64,000 nt of DNA from Lamellibrachia columna (lineage: Eukaryota > Annelida > Polychaeta > Sabellida > Siboglinidae): contig OY759271.1 in the NCBI GenBank assembly GCA_963662155.1, forward strand, positions 22,096,729 through 22,160,728. The letters are read 5' to 3'. The notes under the pieces were generated by a model that worked only from the letters and a program-made list of their open reading frames with translations, searched no databases and was not told the origin of the DNA. Positions 36,412-49,400 of the stretch are shown piece by piece (positions within the stretch are counted from its first letter, which is position 1; each line of letters starts with the position of its first letter). The translations under genes were made by a program, and so were the position numbers.

Positions 36412-38987
36412 CTAATATAAAGTGGTTAAATTGGATAATTATTTTTCATTACCTATTCCACATGTTTACACCCATTAAAATTGTACATAAAACCATCAAA
36501 TAAATGCATTAACAAATTCATTCAACACTCAAAAAAGGTATTGTGCCTACACATTTTAAAACCTTGGCAAATCAACAGGGACATCTATTCCAGAAAACAC
36601 TTTGTCCATGCAGTGTAATGCAACAGATTTGTAAATGACAACTTGGTAAAGATAAACTGATTACAATCTTTCAGCAGCTGATCAATAAGGGATCTTGACA
36701 ACAGTGACTACCTGGCTGTTTATCATATTGTAAGTTGTATTCAATTATTGGCAACAAAAACTAATAATATCTTGGCAAAACCTATACAGACATCCTCCTT
36801 TGCCAGTGTATAGGGTTGCTGCTATTCAAGAGAAAGATGAGTGACTTTGCTACAGCTAGAAGATGCAATAGAATGAAACTACAGTCACATGGGTGTTTCC
36901 AGTAGATGGTTTCAAAGTCTGTCCCCCAAAACAATCACTGTTTGTTTGCACAGCTGTGAAAACGATAATTGTCATTCTACACCAGAAATAAACCATTCTA
37001 TCTCTCAGGCAGACATCTAACTTGTGGTAAAGTTCACAGCAGCAACTAATTTAAATTGCCTCACAACCTGTCCACCCCTTTTCATAATGGTTGTGTCCAA
37101 CTTAGTGCCTGTTATCAGTGAGTATTGGAACATTGGACAATTAAGTGGGTGTGAAGTGGGCCAATCCACTAGAGTCTTTGCCCTAGTAAGTTGGGTGGCT
37201 GAAGACCTCAAGTGTTCACTTGTAAGGAGCTGTCAATGTAGCAGGGGTCTGGAGATTACAACACCTTGCAGCAAGAGCTGGCAGCCAAAGCCCTGACACT
37301 AACAGTGTGAGTACTCACTCTTGACACCTTCAGTAATAAGTTAACTACATTGGAAACATCATTATCAATATTGCTGTGTCTTTCCAACTTGTGAAATTAC
37401 TTTGGAAATAGTATTACACCTCTACCAACTCCTGGTAACAAACATGCATATTGTCCATTATTGATGTGTCTGTGTTTAGAATCACTTAATTGTGTCAGCT
37501 AGGGCTACTGCTTTCTTCAACCAAGAAATTAAACATGTATTGACTTTTTCAGAGCAGAGTTAGGGATTTTTTTTCAGCCAGTGTCTCTTTAGAAAATGAA
37601 CTGTAAGTACCTACTTGAACTGTAGCGTTTTCTTGCCGTTTTACCTGAATTTTTGCATATTTGGTTAAGTTTTTTTGGTTCAGTTTACAAAAGATTGTAT
37701 AGTCCAGAAATAACAAACATAAAAGCGTATGTCAAAACCTTCAGACCACAGACATTTCTATAAGCAATTTTCTTTTTTTAAATTATTATACGTGATCCTA
37801 TTAAAACACTCTATGCTGCATGGTTTACATATACTCCACTGTAAATGTTTAAAACAATAATTAATTTGCGGCAAACAGGGGCCTAGTTGTACAGTAACAT
37901 GAATTAATTTTAACAAAGCCAATTAATTAAGGATTATAATGCAACAGTTTCGCAAAATCTCACACACATTCAAAACTGCTATAGTTAACAACAGTCTGCT
38001 GGTTAAACGCAAACATTTACAATGCTATTTTCTTATCTGTGAGACCACACCATGTGTCCAGTCCACTGTCTCTGTCTACCAAAGTTCACCAGAGGAAGGA
38101 TTAGCTGTGACTGGTTCAACAGACCTGTGTTTGCCAAGTGTCAGTCAGACACACAATCTGTTTGTCCAGGTCTCAATACACACTGAGTGAATCACACAAT
38201 AAACACTCCTGAATAAACACACTCATATTACTAAGGAAGTGTCATATTTAAATGCAAGACAAATTCTCCATTCTAGCAACACAGTTGACAACATTCTTGG
38301 GTTACTGGCAATTCTTGCATCAGGCATTGTTGTTAAGTAATGTTTTCTGTTCAGCCATTCTTCTTTTTATTGAGGGGCAAAAAAATATGTTGCCTTTCAT
38401 TGGTTAACATTTTGGTTAAAATTGTAACAATTAATTTTAGGTAGTTTTTACACAATATGCCTAAAAAAAAAACAGCAGGAAACGGAGCAAGCATATTGTA
38501 ATTACTTTTTTGCTTTGTATGGATCATTTGTCATGCCACAATGCTATGCTAATGGAAGACTGATCTTGAACATCAAACATACAAACAGAACTGGTAAGAA
38601 ATCAAGGGTCAAAGTAGAAATAATTTTACATTATGTGGTTCTGGATGAATTGTAGAAATAAACCAAAGGATTGAAGAGGCTAGGATAGAAGAAAAGTTGA
38701 AACTAATCATTTTATATACAAATACAAAATGTAAATAGAAATACAAAAATACTGCAAAAGAATAGAAGAAAAGTCTAAACTAACTGTTGTAAAGCACAAA
38801 CTTTGAAAAAGTGTTTAAACAGTTATAATATATTCAGTTTTATTATTTAAAGTTGAAACACTGAAGACAAACTATAATACTGATATTAATATTAAATACA
38901 AAATATAGATACACATATATGACTAAGTCTAGTTTGTGCCATTTTGTCAAATCATAGTCCTGTCCTTTAAAATGGTATTTGAGCTAG

Positions 38988-39190
38988 AGCCAGGCCCTTT
39001 CCATGGACCCGTCTGTCTGCCTGTCTTGAAGATGGACAAATGACTGACAAAGACGGGTACAATAAAAGACCAATAATGGCTGTCATAGGCACGAATGGTT
39101 TCCACGGAAACCATTTGTGCGTTTAAGATTACACTTTTTAGAAAATTCCAGACTGGCAAAATAAATTTTTTTCTGGCTAAGGGCCTGGCT
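38988..39190. mobile_element. 203-bp palindromic MITE-like element
   Basis: A perfect 12-bp inverted repeat, AGCCAGGCCCTT at 38988-38999 and AAGGGCCTGGCT at 39179-39190, brackets the segment. Near its centre is a second inverted repeat, 39089-39103 against 39106-39120, with 15-bp arms, one mismatch and a 2-base loop (GCACGAATGGTTTCC). I see no clear target-site duplication. Confidence 0.45.
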
Positions 39191-41514
39191 AGAGATACTT
39201 AACTTACATCAGGCCTGATCAATACCAGTTAGCTGTCCAGTTGAGCGCATCTCAAAGACAATTTAACTTTTAACAGAAAATATGTGCACAAGCTGACTGA
39301 ACAGCTTAGGTGAGCGAATCTCAAATTTACATTTTATCAGTAAAATAAATATGCAACATGATCAAGGATACACTTTTTTTTTAAATATATCTTGAGTATT
39401 TCAAAACTTATTTTCAACTTTCCTCTCACAATACTCAGAGTACTTCCCTCACAAACAGTAATATTCACACATAATTATTATAAATCTGCCCTACTACGTA
39501 ATACAAATGGGTTAAGTCCACCAAAAGTATTTTTCCTAAAAACCATTATGTACTGGTACTTACAAGTATTTGTACTGGTACTTAAGTACATTTCAAAGTA
39601 CTGCTGCTCAGCCTTGGTAGAAAATAAAGATGACAGAATTCAGGGAGTTTTGGGATGATTTTTTATTTTTTTAAGTTATCTCAAAAACGGGATTCGTTAG
39701 AACTCCCAAATCCACCATAAGGACAGTCATGCACTGTAATATGGTTTTTGAAAATATGCAATATCCATGGCACTAGTAGAAGGCTGTCCTGAAGCAAACA
39801 TAATAACACACGTTTAGCCAAGAACAAGGTGCACAGATGTTGGCAGTTCTATTGAGGCTGCACCTGCTAATGTCAACACCTGCATCAATCAAGGCATTTG
39901 TCCACTTCAACCCAACCTTCAAGCCAGATGTTATGACTTGCTTATGGCAATAATAAACTGAACACTTTTATGATTCTACCCCTCTGTTCTAACATCAATA
40001 ATTATGTCACAAACTTTTCATATTTATTTATTTATAAAAAAAATATTTTACAACAATTTTGGAATAAGCACTGTAGTTAATCAAATGTTGCTAGTATGCG
40101 CCACATATACATTTGCACAAGGAGCTTACCAACAGTTGAACCTAAGTAATTAACTATTAAGGAATTAGGAAATAACTCCTGCATGTAATACAACATTGTT
40201 AACACAACATGAACTAACTGTAGCTGTGAATCACTCAGTAAGCCTAGTAGCTCAAAGAACAGGGGAATTAGCTACAGATAAGACCTCAATGTCAGGGTTA
40301 ATATGCAAGACCTGTACAGCTCTGCAAGCTTACTTCCACAATGAGGTGTTTCATGGCCTGTGGGGATTTGATCCCATGGGATGTGGTTGGGGCTTGGCCA
40401 ATGTAAACCCTGGTGGTTCCACTAAGGCTAATCACCCTTGAAGCTTTATTGAAATTGTAGGTACTGATAGTGGTTGTGCGCTTGAGTGAGCAAGCTAATG
40501 ACTAGCTGCCAAGTATTAATTACAATATCAACATGTAGCTGGCCAGCAACAAATGGGCTTCTTTCAAATCAACCAGTCAGCCTAGTGACTGCCATCATAG
40601 TTAACACTGATGAGTGTAGCCAATTTCATGACATTATCTTGCCAAGTGATGCAGAATAAAATCAAGTTTTTATTCAACTTGACACTCAGTTACAAAATTA
40701 CCAGAACTGTACAAAGGTGTGACTGTTGCAAATGAAAGGTAAGTTTTAGGGAAAACATCAAGATTTTTAACTTCATAAAGGATTTTTTAAATGGCTAATA
40801 AATATAAAATAATTTACTGTTCTTGATAAAAATCAATGTGTACATTTTTATGAAATGAATAAAATCAATCATTTGTAATCATTTTTAATTTACCTAATAC
40901 TTTATACGTCTAAATTTATTCAATGTACTACTACAAAACTACAATTCAGTTTATGCAATATTTTATGGTCTTAACATTTCATTGACTTATCAGTGCAACA
41001 ACCATGAATTCAATCACGTCTAGAACTTATTACAGCAGCACTTAACCCAACTGCAAGGTACCATGATTTACCAACTGAGACATCATCACTAGAACCAAGT
41101 CATTTAGATCAACTGTGAGAAATATCAATCACCTACCCAGGACACAGTAGGGGTCTTCCCTTCACAAATTGGCCCAAGCACTGGGAATGTCGGAGGATGT
41201 AATAGCCTCCATGCTTTATGAGGGAGGAGCACATAATTATTTGCTGCCTTGGGAGAGGAACTTATGAGAAGAACTGCCGGTACTTCCCAGCAGCAGGGAG
41301 ACTGATGGAACTCTGGTGTCCTTTAAGACTAATAAAGTGGATCATAGTCGGATGTAGCTGTGCAAACTGTCACTATGTTCCCTGTAGTGTGAATTAGGCA
41401 CTCCAACATTGGAGTTTATCTCCAGCTAGAGTAGTGGGCTGCACTTCTCTGTTGATGATGCCAGCAATTATGTTTTCTACATGCCCAAGGTAAGTGTAGT
41501 CTGTGCATTCGCGC

Positions 41515-41636
41515 ACATGCGTGCATGCATGCACATCTGAATGTCTGTGTATGTACATATGCGTGCATGCATGCACATCTGAGTGTATGTGCACATGTGT
41601 GCATGCATGCACATCTGAGTGTATGTGCATGTGTAC
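41515..41636 (+). repeat. TGCATGCA-rich tandem repeat
   Basis: Three diverged copies of a unit of about 45 bp containing GCATGCATGCACATCTGA, rich in alternating purine-pyrimidine steps. Confidence 0.8.
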
Positions 41637-44611
41637 ATTTGAGAAAGACTACAGCATATACTAAATCATAGTCAATATAACATCACAATGTATCATACTA
41701 ACTATTAATATACTAACTCAAATAGCTTCTATCTTTTCCTGCTGTGCATTGTAAGTCTCCAAATGGTATCACTTGCCTCACATTGTCTATTGCAGAAAAA
41801 TACCATCTTTGTTCTTACAAACTGCATCAATCAAGATGTCACTGCTATAAAAGCTCAATATTGACACAAGTCCTGTATGTAATATGAGAATGATTGATTT
41901 TTCCTTTATGCATGATTCATGTGTAAGCATCTGCCTAGGATGTCATGGCCCTGGTACACAGATGTCAGTGACTCAGCTTCATGCAGTTCAGTGCCCGATC
42001 CTCACCTCAAAAACACCCAAACCCAACCTATAATGTTTCCCCATAACTGCCCGTCACTGCCTCACTTCCCATATTGCTTGGGTGCCATGTAGTACATCTT
42101 TAGCTGGTGTTCAGTGTGTCTTCGTGGCACTTGCTGGCTACTTCTCTGTCTCTTCCACTCAGTGGGGAATGATATCATCTTGACAACATGTCTGGCCCAT
42201 GAGGCATTCTTACTATGCATTTGTGCTAAAGTCATAACTTTGGCATTTGGTAACATGTCCTCTATTCTCATACCATAAATGTCAAACTCAACATCAGTGC
42301 AAGTGGAAACTTTGGAACTGATCACAGTAATAGCACTACAATGTCAAAGCCTTGCAGCCATGCAGAAGTCAGCATTCTCCACTTGCGTACATTACTATAA
42401 TATAAAGTGGGCATTTAATCCAATAGCCATTACATTTTCAACAGTCATTGGTGCCAATAAATGTATGAAACACTGCTGGCTGCAGTTGAGTTAATGTTTA
42501 GTGTTTGTGTTGTGGTCTCTATCTGTAGTGTCTAATCCAGGGCCACAGAGAATCATGGAAGCATATTAAAGCATATAATCATTACAATATCCCAATAACT
42601 CAACTCATTAAATGTCAGCTTATAAAATTCATTATTAGCGTCATATAATTTATAATTGATCTTACTATACCAATGGTTGCATTTTGCTGCCAAAATATGT
42701 AAATTTTTTACATAGTTGTTATGTACAAACCGTGATTGAGAAACACCTGCATCTTCTTTAATTAAAGTAATGGTCACACTGAAACATTTCATAGAATTGG
42801 CAAAGTAAATCACTGTCATGGCTGTCACAGGTCTATGAGCCTGCCACCAGAAAAAAGCAATTCTCTAATTAGTTTTTCTTCAAACTGTGTGAATTTGCAT
42901 AATTGTGCGCTGCATGGAACCCAGGCTGTTTAGAAGATTGCTCCTCAAGTCAGTGGCACACAATCGGATGAATGCCACGCCGGGACGCCTAGGGGTGAGA
43001 TGAGGTCACTGCCGGCATTACGCTGCAACACCTTTCTTGTGAAAATAAAACCTCTTGGCAAACAAAATTGCTGCCTGATGACACCGCAACCGAAAGCTTC
43101 AGGAACACCGCACCACAATTACAGGTCCCACACCAAGGCTTGCACCCAGCTCAGTATCACAAAGGGGCCCTGTCACCTGGTAGATGCTTGCCCCAGGGCT
43201 ATGACCCCCCTCTGTTTTCATTTGCATGTGTGGGTGGGTGCCTGTCTATGGCAACACCTCTGGGACTAAACCAAAGGGGCGAGGTGCCAGACATGTGGCT
43301 CTTCCTGGTGTCAATCTAAGCAGTGCTGACTCAAATTATACACTGCTGCCAGTTTGGGGCAATTCATGCTGGCCACTCTAATCACCCCACTTGTTGGTAT
43401 TCACTCTTGTGTCTGTCAGGGTGGCTCCAATACCCATCTGTTCATTCATCATCATGCCCTGGAGGCCTCAGAGTGGCTGCCACCAGTGACCAGGATGGCC
43501 GGGCTCTCTACTGCTTGCACCAGTTCCCTTGCTTCAGCTAGTTCTGTATGGACATGCACCCAGGACCTCTGATAGAATTATTTACTCATTACATGTAGCA
43601 AATTGAATAGAGCCTAAAAGGTAAGTGATAACATTGTTACTGGTGGGAGAAGTGTAGGGCGATACCTCTGATGGTGTGTGATAAGGGTGTTCCCCTGTAA
43701 GCCTGCTCAATCTGGCCCAGCACCCCTGTATGCATTTACATTGATGTAACTGAATAACTGTGCTTCAGTTTACATGTCCTGTAATTCAATGCCAGGGCTA
43801 GTTACTTGTGCACTGTAGGATATGTCTGCCATGAAATGAAACTAGAGGAGTTCCCAACTTAAGCATGCTAATTCAAAGCTAATTTATGGCATCATGCATA
43901 ATGAGCTGTAGCAAACGCAGCAATGAATCAGGAAATGGGTAATTTAGTGACTAATTTCAAAGGGACTTAAACAAAGGAAACACTAGCTATAATCATAGCT
44001 ATGCCAACATTGCTACTATAAATTAGAAACTTGAAAATTATTTTGTTGTTCTGCTAACAAAACCTCCATAGGAAGGTAACCAGAAAGTGGTCATGTAAAA
44101 ATGCATGAGAGAATTTTTGAATGAGAAATTCTATAATATTGGAGTACAATATTATAATGTCTTTTGATGACCTCTGGTTCTTGTGGTCACATTTAACTAC
44201 TAAGTGGCCGAAATAAAGTGAGGAATTTATGTGAATTACAAAACATCCTAACATCTGACCAGCCTCACATGTAAACACCCTTGGCCAGCATGTGTCTAGT
44301 ACATACTTACCTGTACACAAGTGGCATACTTCGTTCTCAGCTGCTGCTGTAATGAGGGGGGCAGTGGGGGGGAGGTATAAGGTGAGGGGGGTGTAAGGTG
44401 AGGGGTGGCTGTTTCCAATCACCAAACACTTTTGGCAAACACATCTGACAGCAGCAACATATCATATTTACACCTCTCTCCCTTTCAAGCGCCGTCTCTT
44501 TCACTGGGTTCCTTTCATGCCCGGCACTGGCTATGTCGGCCTGCCAGCCACCCTAGACACCACTGTGCTGCAGTAACTGTCATTGGAGAAGTTTCAACGC
44601 TATCGGAAGAG

Positions 44612-44647
44612 TTTAAATATGCATACTCCTTGTTGCCTGTTTCAGTG
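44612..44647 (+). promoter_or_regulatory. Putative core promoter of the four-jointed gene
   Basis: TTTAAATA at 44612-44619 and TTCAGTG at 44641-44647 match a TATA box and an initiator. If transcription starts at the A at 44644, the TATA-like box begins 32 bases upstream, the usual spacing. No good downstream promoter element is visible. A leader from 44644 would carry five upstream ATGs (44699, 44748, 44772, 44797, 44812). A donor-like GTGAGA at 44692 followed by an AG at 44842-44843 could remove most of them. All of this is motif-based inference. Confidence 0.35.
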
Positions 44648-44854
44648 AGCACTGACAGCAGCAGTAGTCAGGCAGCCGCAGAGAGACTTGGGTGAGAACA
44701 TGAGGCTCAGGGCAAGTGTGTGCACACCAGACACGAACACAGTCCACATGTCTACCGACCACTAAGAAGACATGACAGCTATCTGTCCAGACATCAATGT
44801 CTCTCTTTGCTATGGCGAGACTACATAGCAGGGCTTGACACAGAGCCAGGGACA

Positions 44855-45680
44855 ATGATGCGGCTACGCAGACGCAAGAGCGCTGTCATCATTCTCATCT
44901 GCCTTGCATCCATGGCCATCTTCTCCACTGTTTTCATCTCTCAGAGCGTCCAAACCTCACGAACACTAGATGGCGCTGATGACTACGATGTCAGTTACGG
45001 CAACAACCTGCAGGATGCCCGAGCCAAGATGTATGGGGCTGACTTCCGAGTGAAGCCGATGGATCGTAAACCTCAGGCTCACCAGGGAGGCAATGATAAG
45101 ACGTTGGTCGAAAATATAAAAGTGATTCCTGTATTTAATTATAACTTGGATGCTGCAGCCCGCCGAATACAGGCGTCCAATCATAAACTGCTAGCACGCA
45201 CAAACACAAAGATGGATTATAAAATAGAGCAATCTGACAGTAAAAATGAAGGGGAACATTGGGACACGGGAGATGACGACGGGGAGGATAATCCCTACAA
45301 TTATCCCGAAAACCAAAAATTTAAACCAGGCGATTTTGATGAGGCCGTAAAGGCAGAATTGTCAAACGAACGAGTGAATGGTCATAGTTTAGTCCATCCA
45401 GCGACAATTGGAGTGAAACACCAACAGAAGATCAGCATTCAGTTGTCAGCGATGTCTCCAGCTGGCACTCTCGATAAACGTCTTCTGACAAATGCGGAAA
45501 CACACGCCGTTTCACACCACCAACTTCAGCTTGATGTCCTGCCTCATCAGCATCAAGCCACACAGATACAAATGCCGCGATTGTCACTGCAGCCCGGAGA
45601 CATTCGCAGCTCAACGGGACTACCTATCATTGTCGATTTCATCTATTGGTCTGATGCTGTTGAAGATCTCGTTCCAAAAG
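44855..45680 (+). CDS. fj/FJX1: Four-jointed homologue, exon 1 (Golgi kinase, 5' part)
   Basis: First exon of a four-jointed (fj in flies, FJX1 in vertebrates) homologue. Known members are Golgi type II proteins that phosphorylate cadherin repeats of Fat and Dachsous and so tune planar polarity and Hippo signalling. The start at 44855 is the first in-frame ATG, with A at -3; upstream frame has no ATG. Residues 3-8 are RLRRRK, followed by a hydrophobic signal anchor at about 10-29 (AVIILICLASMAIFSTVFI). Residues 30-260 form a hydrophilic luminal stem with an acidic stretch (DTGDDDGEDN, near 147) and no N-glycosylation sequon. The family block begins at FIYWSDAVEDLVPKG (262-276). The exon ends after the first base of Gly276 at a strong donor, AAAAG|GTAGGT, phase 1. 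The frame continues for 74 codons into the intron, which is read-through. Homology rests mainly on exons 2 and 3. Confidence 0.88.
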
Positions 45681-45879
45681 GTAGGTCATTAAAACATTTT
45701 GTATCTCAATCTTATTCCACATTGCCTATTCCCTTTCATACTTCCCCCTCTCCTTCCCTTCCTACTTCCCCTTTTGTTCTCACTCCCCATCTCATTCCCA
45801 CTCCCCCCTCTCTTTCCTACTCCCCCTTCTTAAAATCTCCCACATCTTCTCATCCTTACTTTTTTCCTTTTTTACTTAA

Positions 45880-46318
45880 AACTGTTAACTCCATCCTCAA
45901 TTGATTTTGTCTGTCCCAAATCCGGTTCAATAGTGTCCAAATATGTAGTGGGTGAATAGTTTATGTAACATCCGCAGTCAATTTAATGAAAAAATGCCTA
46001 TTTTTGTTAAAATCATCGAAAGAGTTGACTTCAGTCATTAGATCTGATAAGGATCAAAATAGTAGATACCCGAAATGGTAAACACTGTGACAGTGTGTGA
46101 GTCAATGCCGATCTGATCATGGGCATGACTTCCATCCTCTTGTCGATCACATGACAAAGTTAAAAAATTTCACCAAGGAAGAAAATCTTTATTTTTCAGC
46201 AATTTTCACTTCAGTTAATGCTTGAACAAGCATTAACTAATTTAATAGTTTGTCTGATTTCACAAAAAAAACTACACCTAAAAGTTGCACAAACGAGCTA
46301 GCTAACTTCAACTTATCT
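45880..46318 (-). mobile_element. Dispersed non-autonomous element, copy C (inverted)
   Basis: The reverse complement matches copies A and B in order, including GTTAATGCTTGTTCAAGCAT, GATCCTTATCAGATCTAATG, ACATATTTGGACA and GAACCGGATTTG. It lacks the first 70 or so bases of the other copies. It sits 200 bases inside intron 1, antisense to the gene. Confidence 0.75.
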
Positions 46319-48065
46319 CCTAAAAATGCACAAGCCAGACTCCCTGTCTAGATCCAACAAGCTGCATTACGAGGCAAACTACAACCTTATGCCTGTCAGT
46401 CAGGGGAAAATGCCAGTCAGTAAAAACGGCTGCCTTCAGTTTCTCAAATCATCACCCTCTAACGTTTCAAAGGTGACTCGATTGTCATTTAAACCAAGAG
46501 TTTCTTACAGAATATTGATGTTGAAAATAAAGATAGACCACACACAAATATATGACTTTGCAGCAGATCTATGTTTCAGTTCCATCACATACAGTCATTC
46601 ACACAGATTTAAATCACTGACATAAAGCCAAGTCCATTAAATGTCTCTATAAAAACATACCAGTTGGGTTAATCGATCTTCAGAACATCAACATTCTGGT
46701 GGGTTTCAAGATTTCCCTGTTATTTCCCAGGAACCTAACAAAGCTAGCCCCTATGCAAACACAACAAAACAGTGACTATGCATGTTCACAGTCAAGGCAT
46801 CTGTAATAGTGATAGTCAAATTTTGTTATCTGAAAAACAATTTAATTACTTATTCTTAACATTACAAAAACAATGAAATATTATTGGACATGAATACATA
46901 ATGTCAGCTGAAACAGTAGAGTAGAACAATATTATATATTTAAAAGCCAAAAAAGTGGGGGAAATGATAATGTAGTGGGAGAAAATACAAATTTGTATTC
47001 ACAACTGCAATGCTTACGAGCCTGAGACTTTGTAAATAAACCAACACGTTTAAATTTTGCATGAATTAGATAAAATGATGTAAATTATGCACATAAATAC
47101 TGTTGTGAAATGCCACTACCAATATTATGTACAAGATATTAAACAGATTTATTTTTTTTTTAAATTACGAATCGGTTTTAATTATTACTCTACATTCTGA
47201 GTTAGGTATAGAAAGTAATGCAAAAAGTCAATGGAAAATACTGAAAAATACAGAGTGTTACTACACCAGTAAGGCTTACATTGGAGCAGACTCCAAGGTG
47301 ACATGGCATTACAGACAGAAGTAGAGGACATGACATGGGTTGGCTCCACAATGCCGACTGGTGATCACGAATGATAATTATTGCTGGGGTCACACATTTG
47401 TTTTATTATTTGATTCATGACTTTTATGTTACGATAATGCATTATGTCGAGATATTTATTTGTTCTCCAAATTCAAACGGTAAATTGGATGGTAGAGTTT
47501 ATAATACTTAGCCAGGTATAAAAGTCAAGTTAGGGTGAAAGGTCGTGTTTAGGGATGCACACACTACAGTGTTCCACCAAATACATAAAGAAAGTGCATT
47601 CAGTGTGATAACTACATGATGCAGTTATTCTAAGACATGGCTAGAATGACAGCCATAAAAGATACTGAGGGCATAAAAACTTGTGTTTTTTTAACAACGT
47701 TGTAACTGAGATAGTTTGACAGTATAAATTGTTTGTCAGTCACATCCATCAGAGAGGAAGTGTCAATAGGAGAGGAGTCAAGCATGCAATGCAGGCCCAC
47801 ATGAAGCCCTTCCAAAGAATGACAAATCTTCTCTTGCCGTCACTCTTTTCAATTCTGCAATTTATCAATATATTGCAAATCCTTAAGCTCTTCCATGCAA
47901 AATTCCTGACATTTTAGTTTTAACTGTTTGTTTTAACTCTCATAACAAATCATTAATGCCATTTATTATGTTATATAATGTTTTTTGCTACACTATATAC
48001 CATTTGAATTACAGCACCATCTGCCTAACATTCAAGCTCATTCATATCACTCATCATTTGTCCTA

Positions 48066-48185
48066 AACAGGACACAACACAATAGGTGAACAGGACACAA
48101 CACAATAGGTGAACAGGACACAACACAATAGGTGAACAGGACACAACACAATAGGTGAACAGGACACAACACAATAGGTGAACAG
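48066..48185 (+). repeat. 23-bp tandem repeat, 5 copies
   Basis: Five identical copies of AACAGGACACAACACAATAG followed by GTG. The lack of differences suggests recent expansion. Confidence 0.95.
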
Positions 48186-48769
48186 CAGCAACAATTTACT
48201 ATTATATTTTCACCACTATAACATAAATATGCAAGTCAATTGAAATCATTTACTGTTGATCCTCCTGGTAATGCACTCCTAAACAACATGCCAGTGATCA
48301 CAGTTTCTGTCATTGCTGTTAAAAAGCATGCAAACATACAATTTAACTAGGCTGTGTGACAGATGAGTGTCCCTCAAAACTATGATGTCCTTAACAAACA
48401 TGTTGGATTAATGACGGCCTCTGCTGGTAGATCTATTGTCTGCTAGCGTACTACTGTGTTGTAGAGGATTTGTAAAATTAAATGATTTACAGATGTCTGT
48501 GGAAGGACTGTTTGATGTTATTTTTTGGTGTTATTAGCTGTGTTGTCCAGGTTCTAGTCAGGGTGCACCATTAAAACAGGAGTACTCAGACATTTTTTTA
48601 ATAATGCCTGCACAAATTTTGAAGAGATACAGCTTCATTCAACAATAATGATAAGAAAACTTGTCTATCGCCTCCGATTCCTAAACCATGAAATGGGCAC
48701 CAAAACGAAAGTACTGGGAAATCTCAAAATCAGTATGCAAAATTAAAGTTGTAAACAGATGGATGAATA

Positions 48770-48845
48770 TGCTAGGAGCTATAAAGGAATATGTTAGGAG
48801 CTATAAAGGAATATGCTAGGAAGCTATAAAGAAATTATGCTAGGG
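48770..48845 (+). repeat. ~23-bp tandem repeat, 3 copies
   Basis: Three copies of GAGCTATAAAGGAATATG followed by YTAG, the last one altered. Confidence 0.85.
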
Positions 48846-48914
48846 AGTCAGTCAGTCTTCAAATGACAAGAGTGGCATTTATTATTTATTTCAAAGCTTC
48901 CATTTGCAACAGAG

Positions 48915-49400
48915 AGAGGAAACATGGCCAGAAGGACTGGGGGACAGGGGAACAGGGAACTGGCGTGGTAGGGGAACTGAAGGACTGTGGGACAGGGGAA
49001 CAGGGAACTGGCGTGGTAGGGGAACTGGAGGACTGTGAGGCAGGGGAACAGCGGAACTGGAGTGGTAGGGGAACTGGAGGACTGGGGGGGTAGGAGAACT
49101 GGAGGACTGGGGTGGTAGGGGAACTGAAGGACTGGGGGGGCAGGGGACAGGGGAACTGGAGTGGTAGGGGAACTGGAGGGGGCAGGGGAACTGGAGGACT
49201 GGGGGGGCAAGGTGAACTGGAGGACTGGGGTGGTAGGGGAACTGAAGGACTGGGGGGGCAGTGGAACTGGAGGACTGGGGTGGCAGGGGAACTGGAGGAC
49301 TGGGGGGCAGGGGAACTGGAGGACTGGAGGGCAGGGAAACTGGAGAACTGGGGGGAGCAGGGAAACTGGAAGACTGGGGGGACAGGGGAACTGGGTGGAA
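48915..49400 (+). repeat. G-rich irregular minisatellite
   Basis: Irregular units of about 27 bp built from GGGGAACTGGAGGACTGG and GGTGGTAG, with many runs of three or more G on the sense strand of the four-jointed gene. The three minus-strand frames of up to 286 codons, rich in Pro and Ser, and the Gly/Trp-rich plus-strand frames are translations of the repeat. Flanking DNA to 49730 is also purine-rich. Confidence 0.92.

Larger units (their letters stand above)
36412..44611. other. 5' flank of the four-jointed gene, no exon recognised
   Basis: Eight kilobases without a recognisable coding exon on either strand. Minor features: a 203-bp palindromic element at 38988-39190, a TGCATGCA-rich tandem at 41515-41636, and less AT-rich unique stretches at 40200-40640, 42940-43570 and 43840-43960. 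A minus-strand frame at 42062-42325 has no recognisable domain. G-rich runs at 44350-44405 lie just upstream of the predicted promoter. Confidence 0.45.

Noticed and set aside
42062..42325. Minus-strand 87-codon frame
   Set aside because: No domain recognised, no ATG start and no clear splice signals. It could be an exon or a transposon relic, but nothing supports either.
43000..43572. Overlapping plus-strand frames in a GC-richer stretch
   Set aside because: Several frames are open together, with no recognisable domain. Composition alone explains them.
44720..44854. N-terminal extension of the four-jointed frame to 44720
   Set aside because: The extended frame begins with GTG, not ATG. The first in-frame ATG is 44855, directly before the basic residues and signal anchor.
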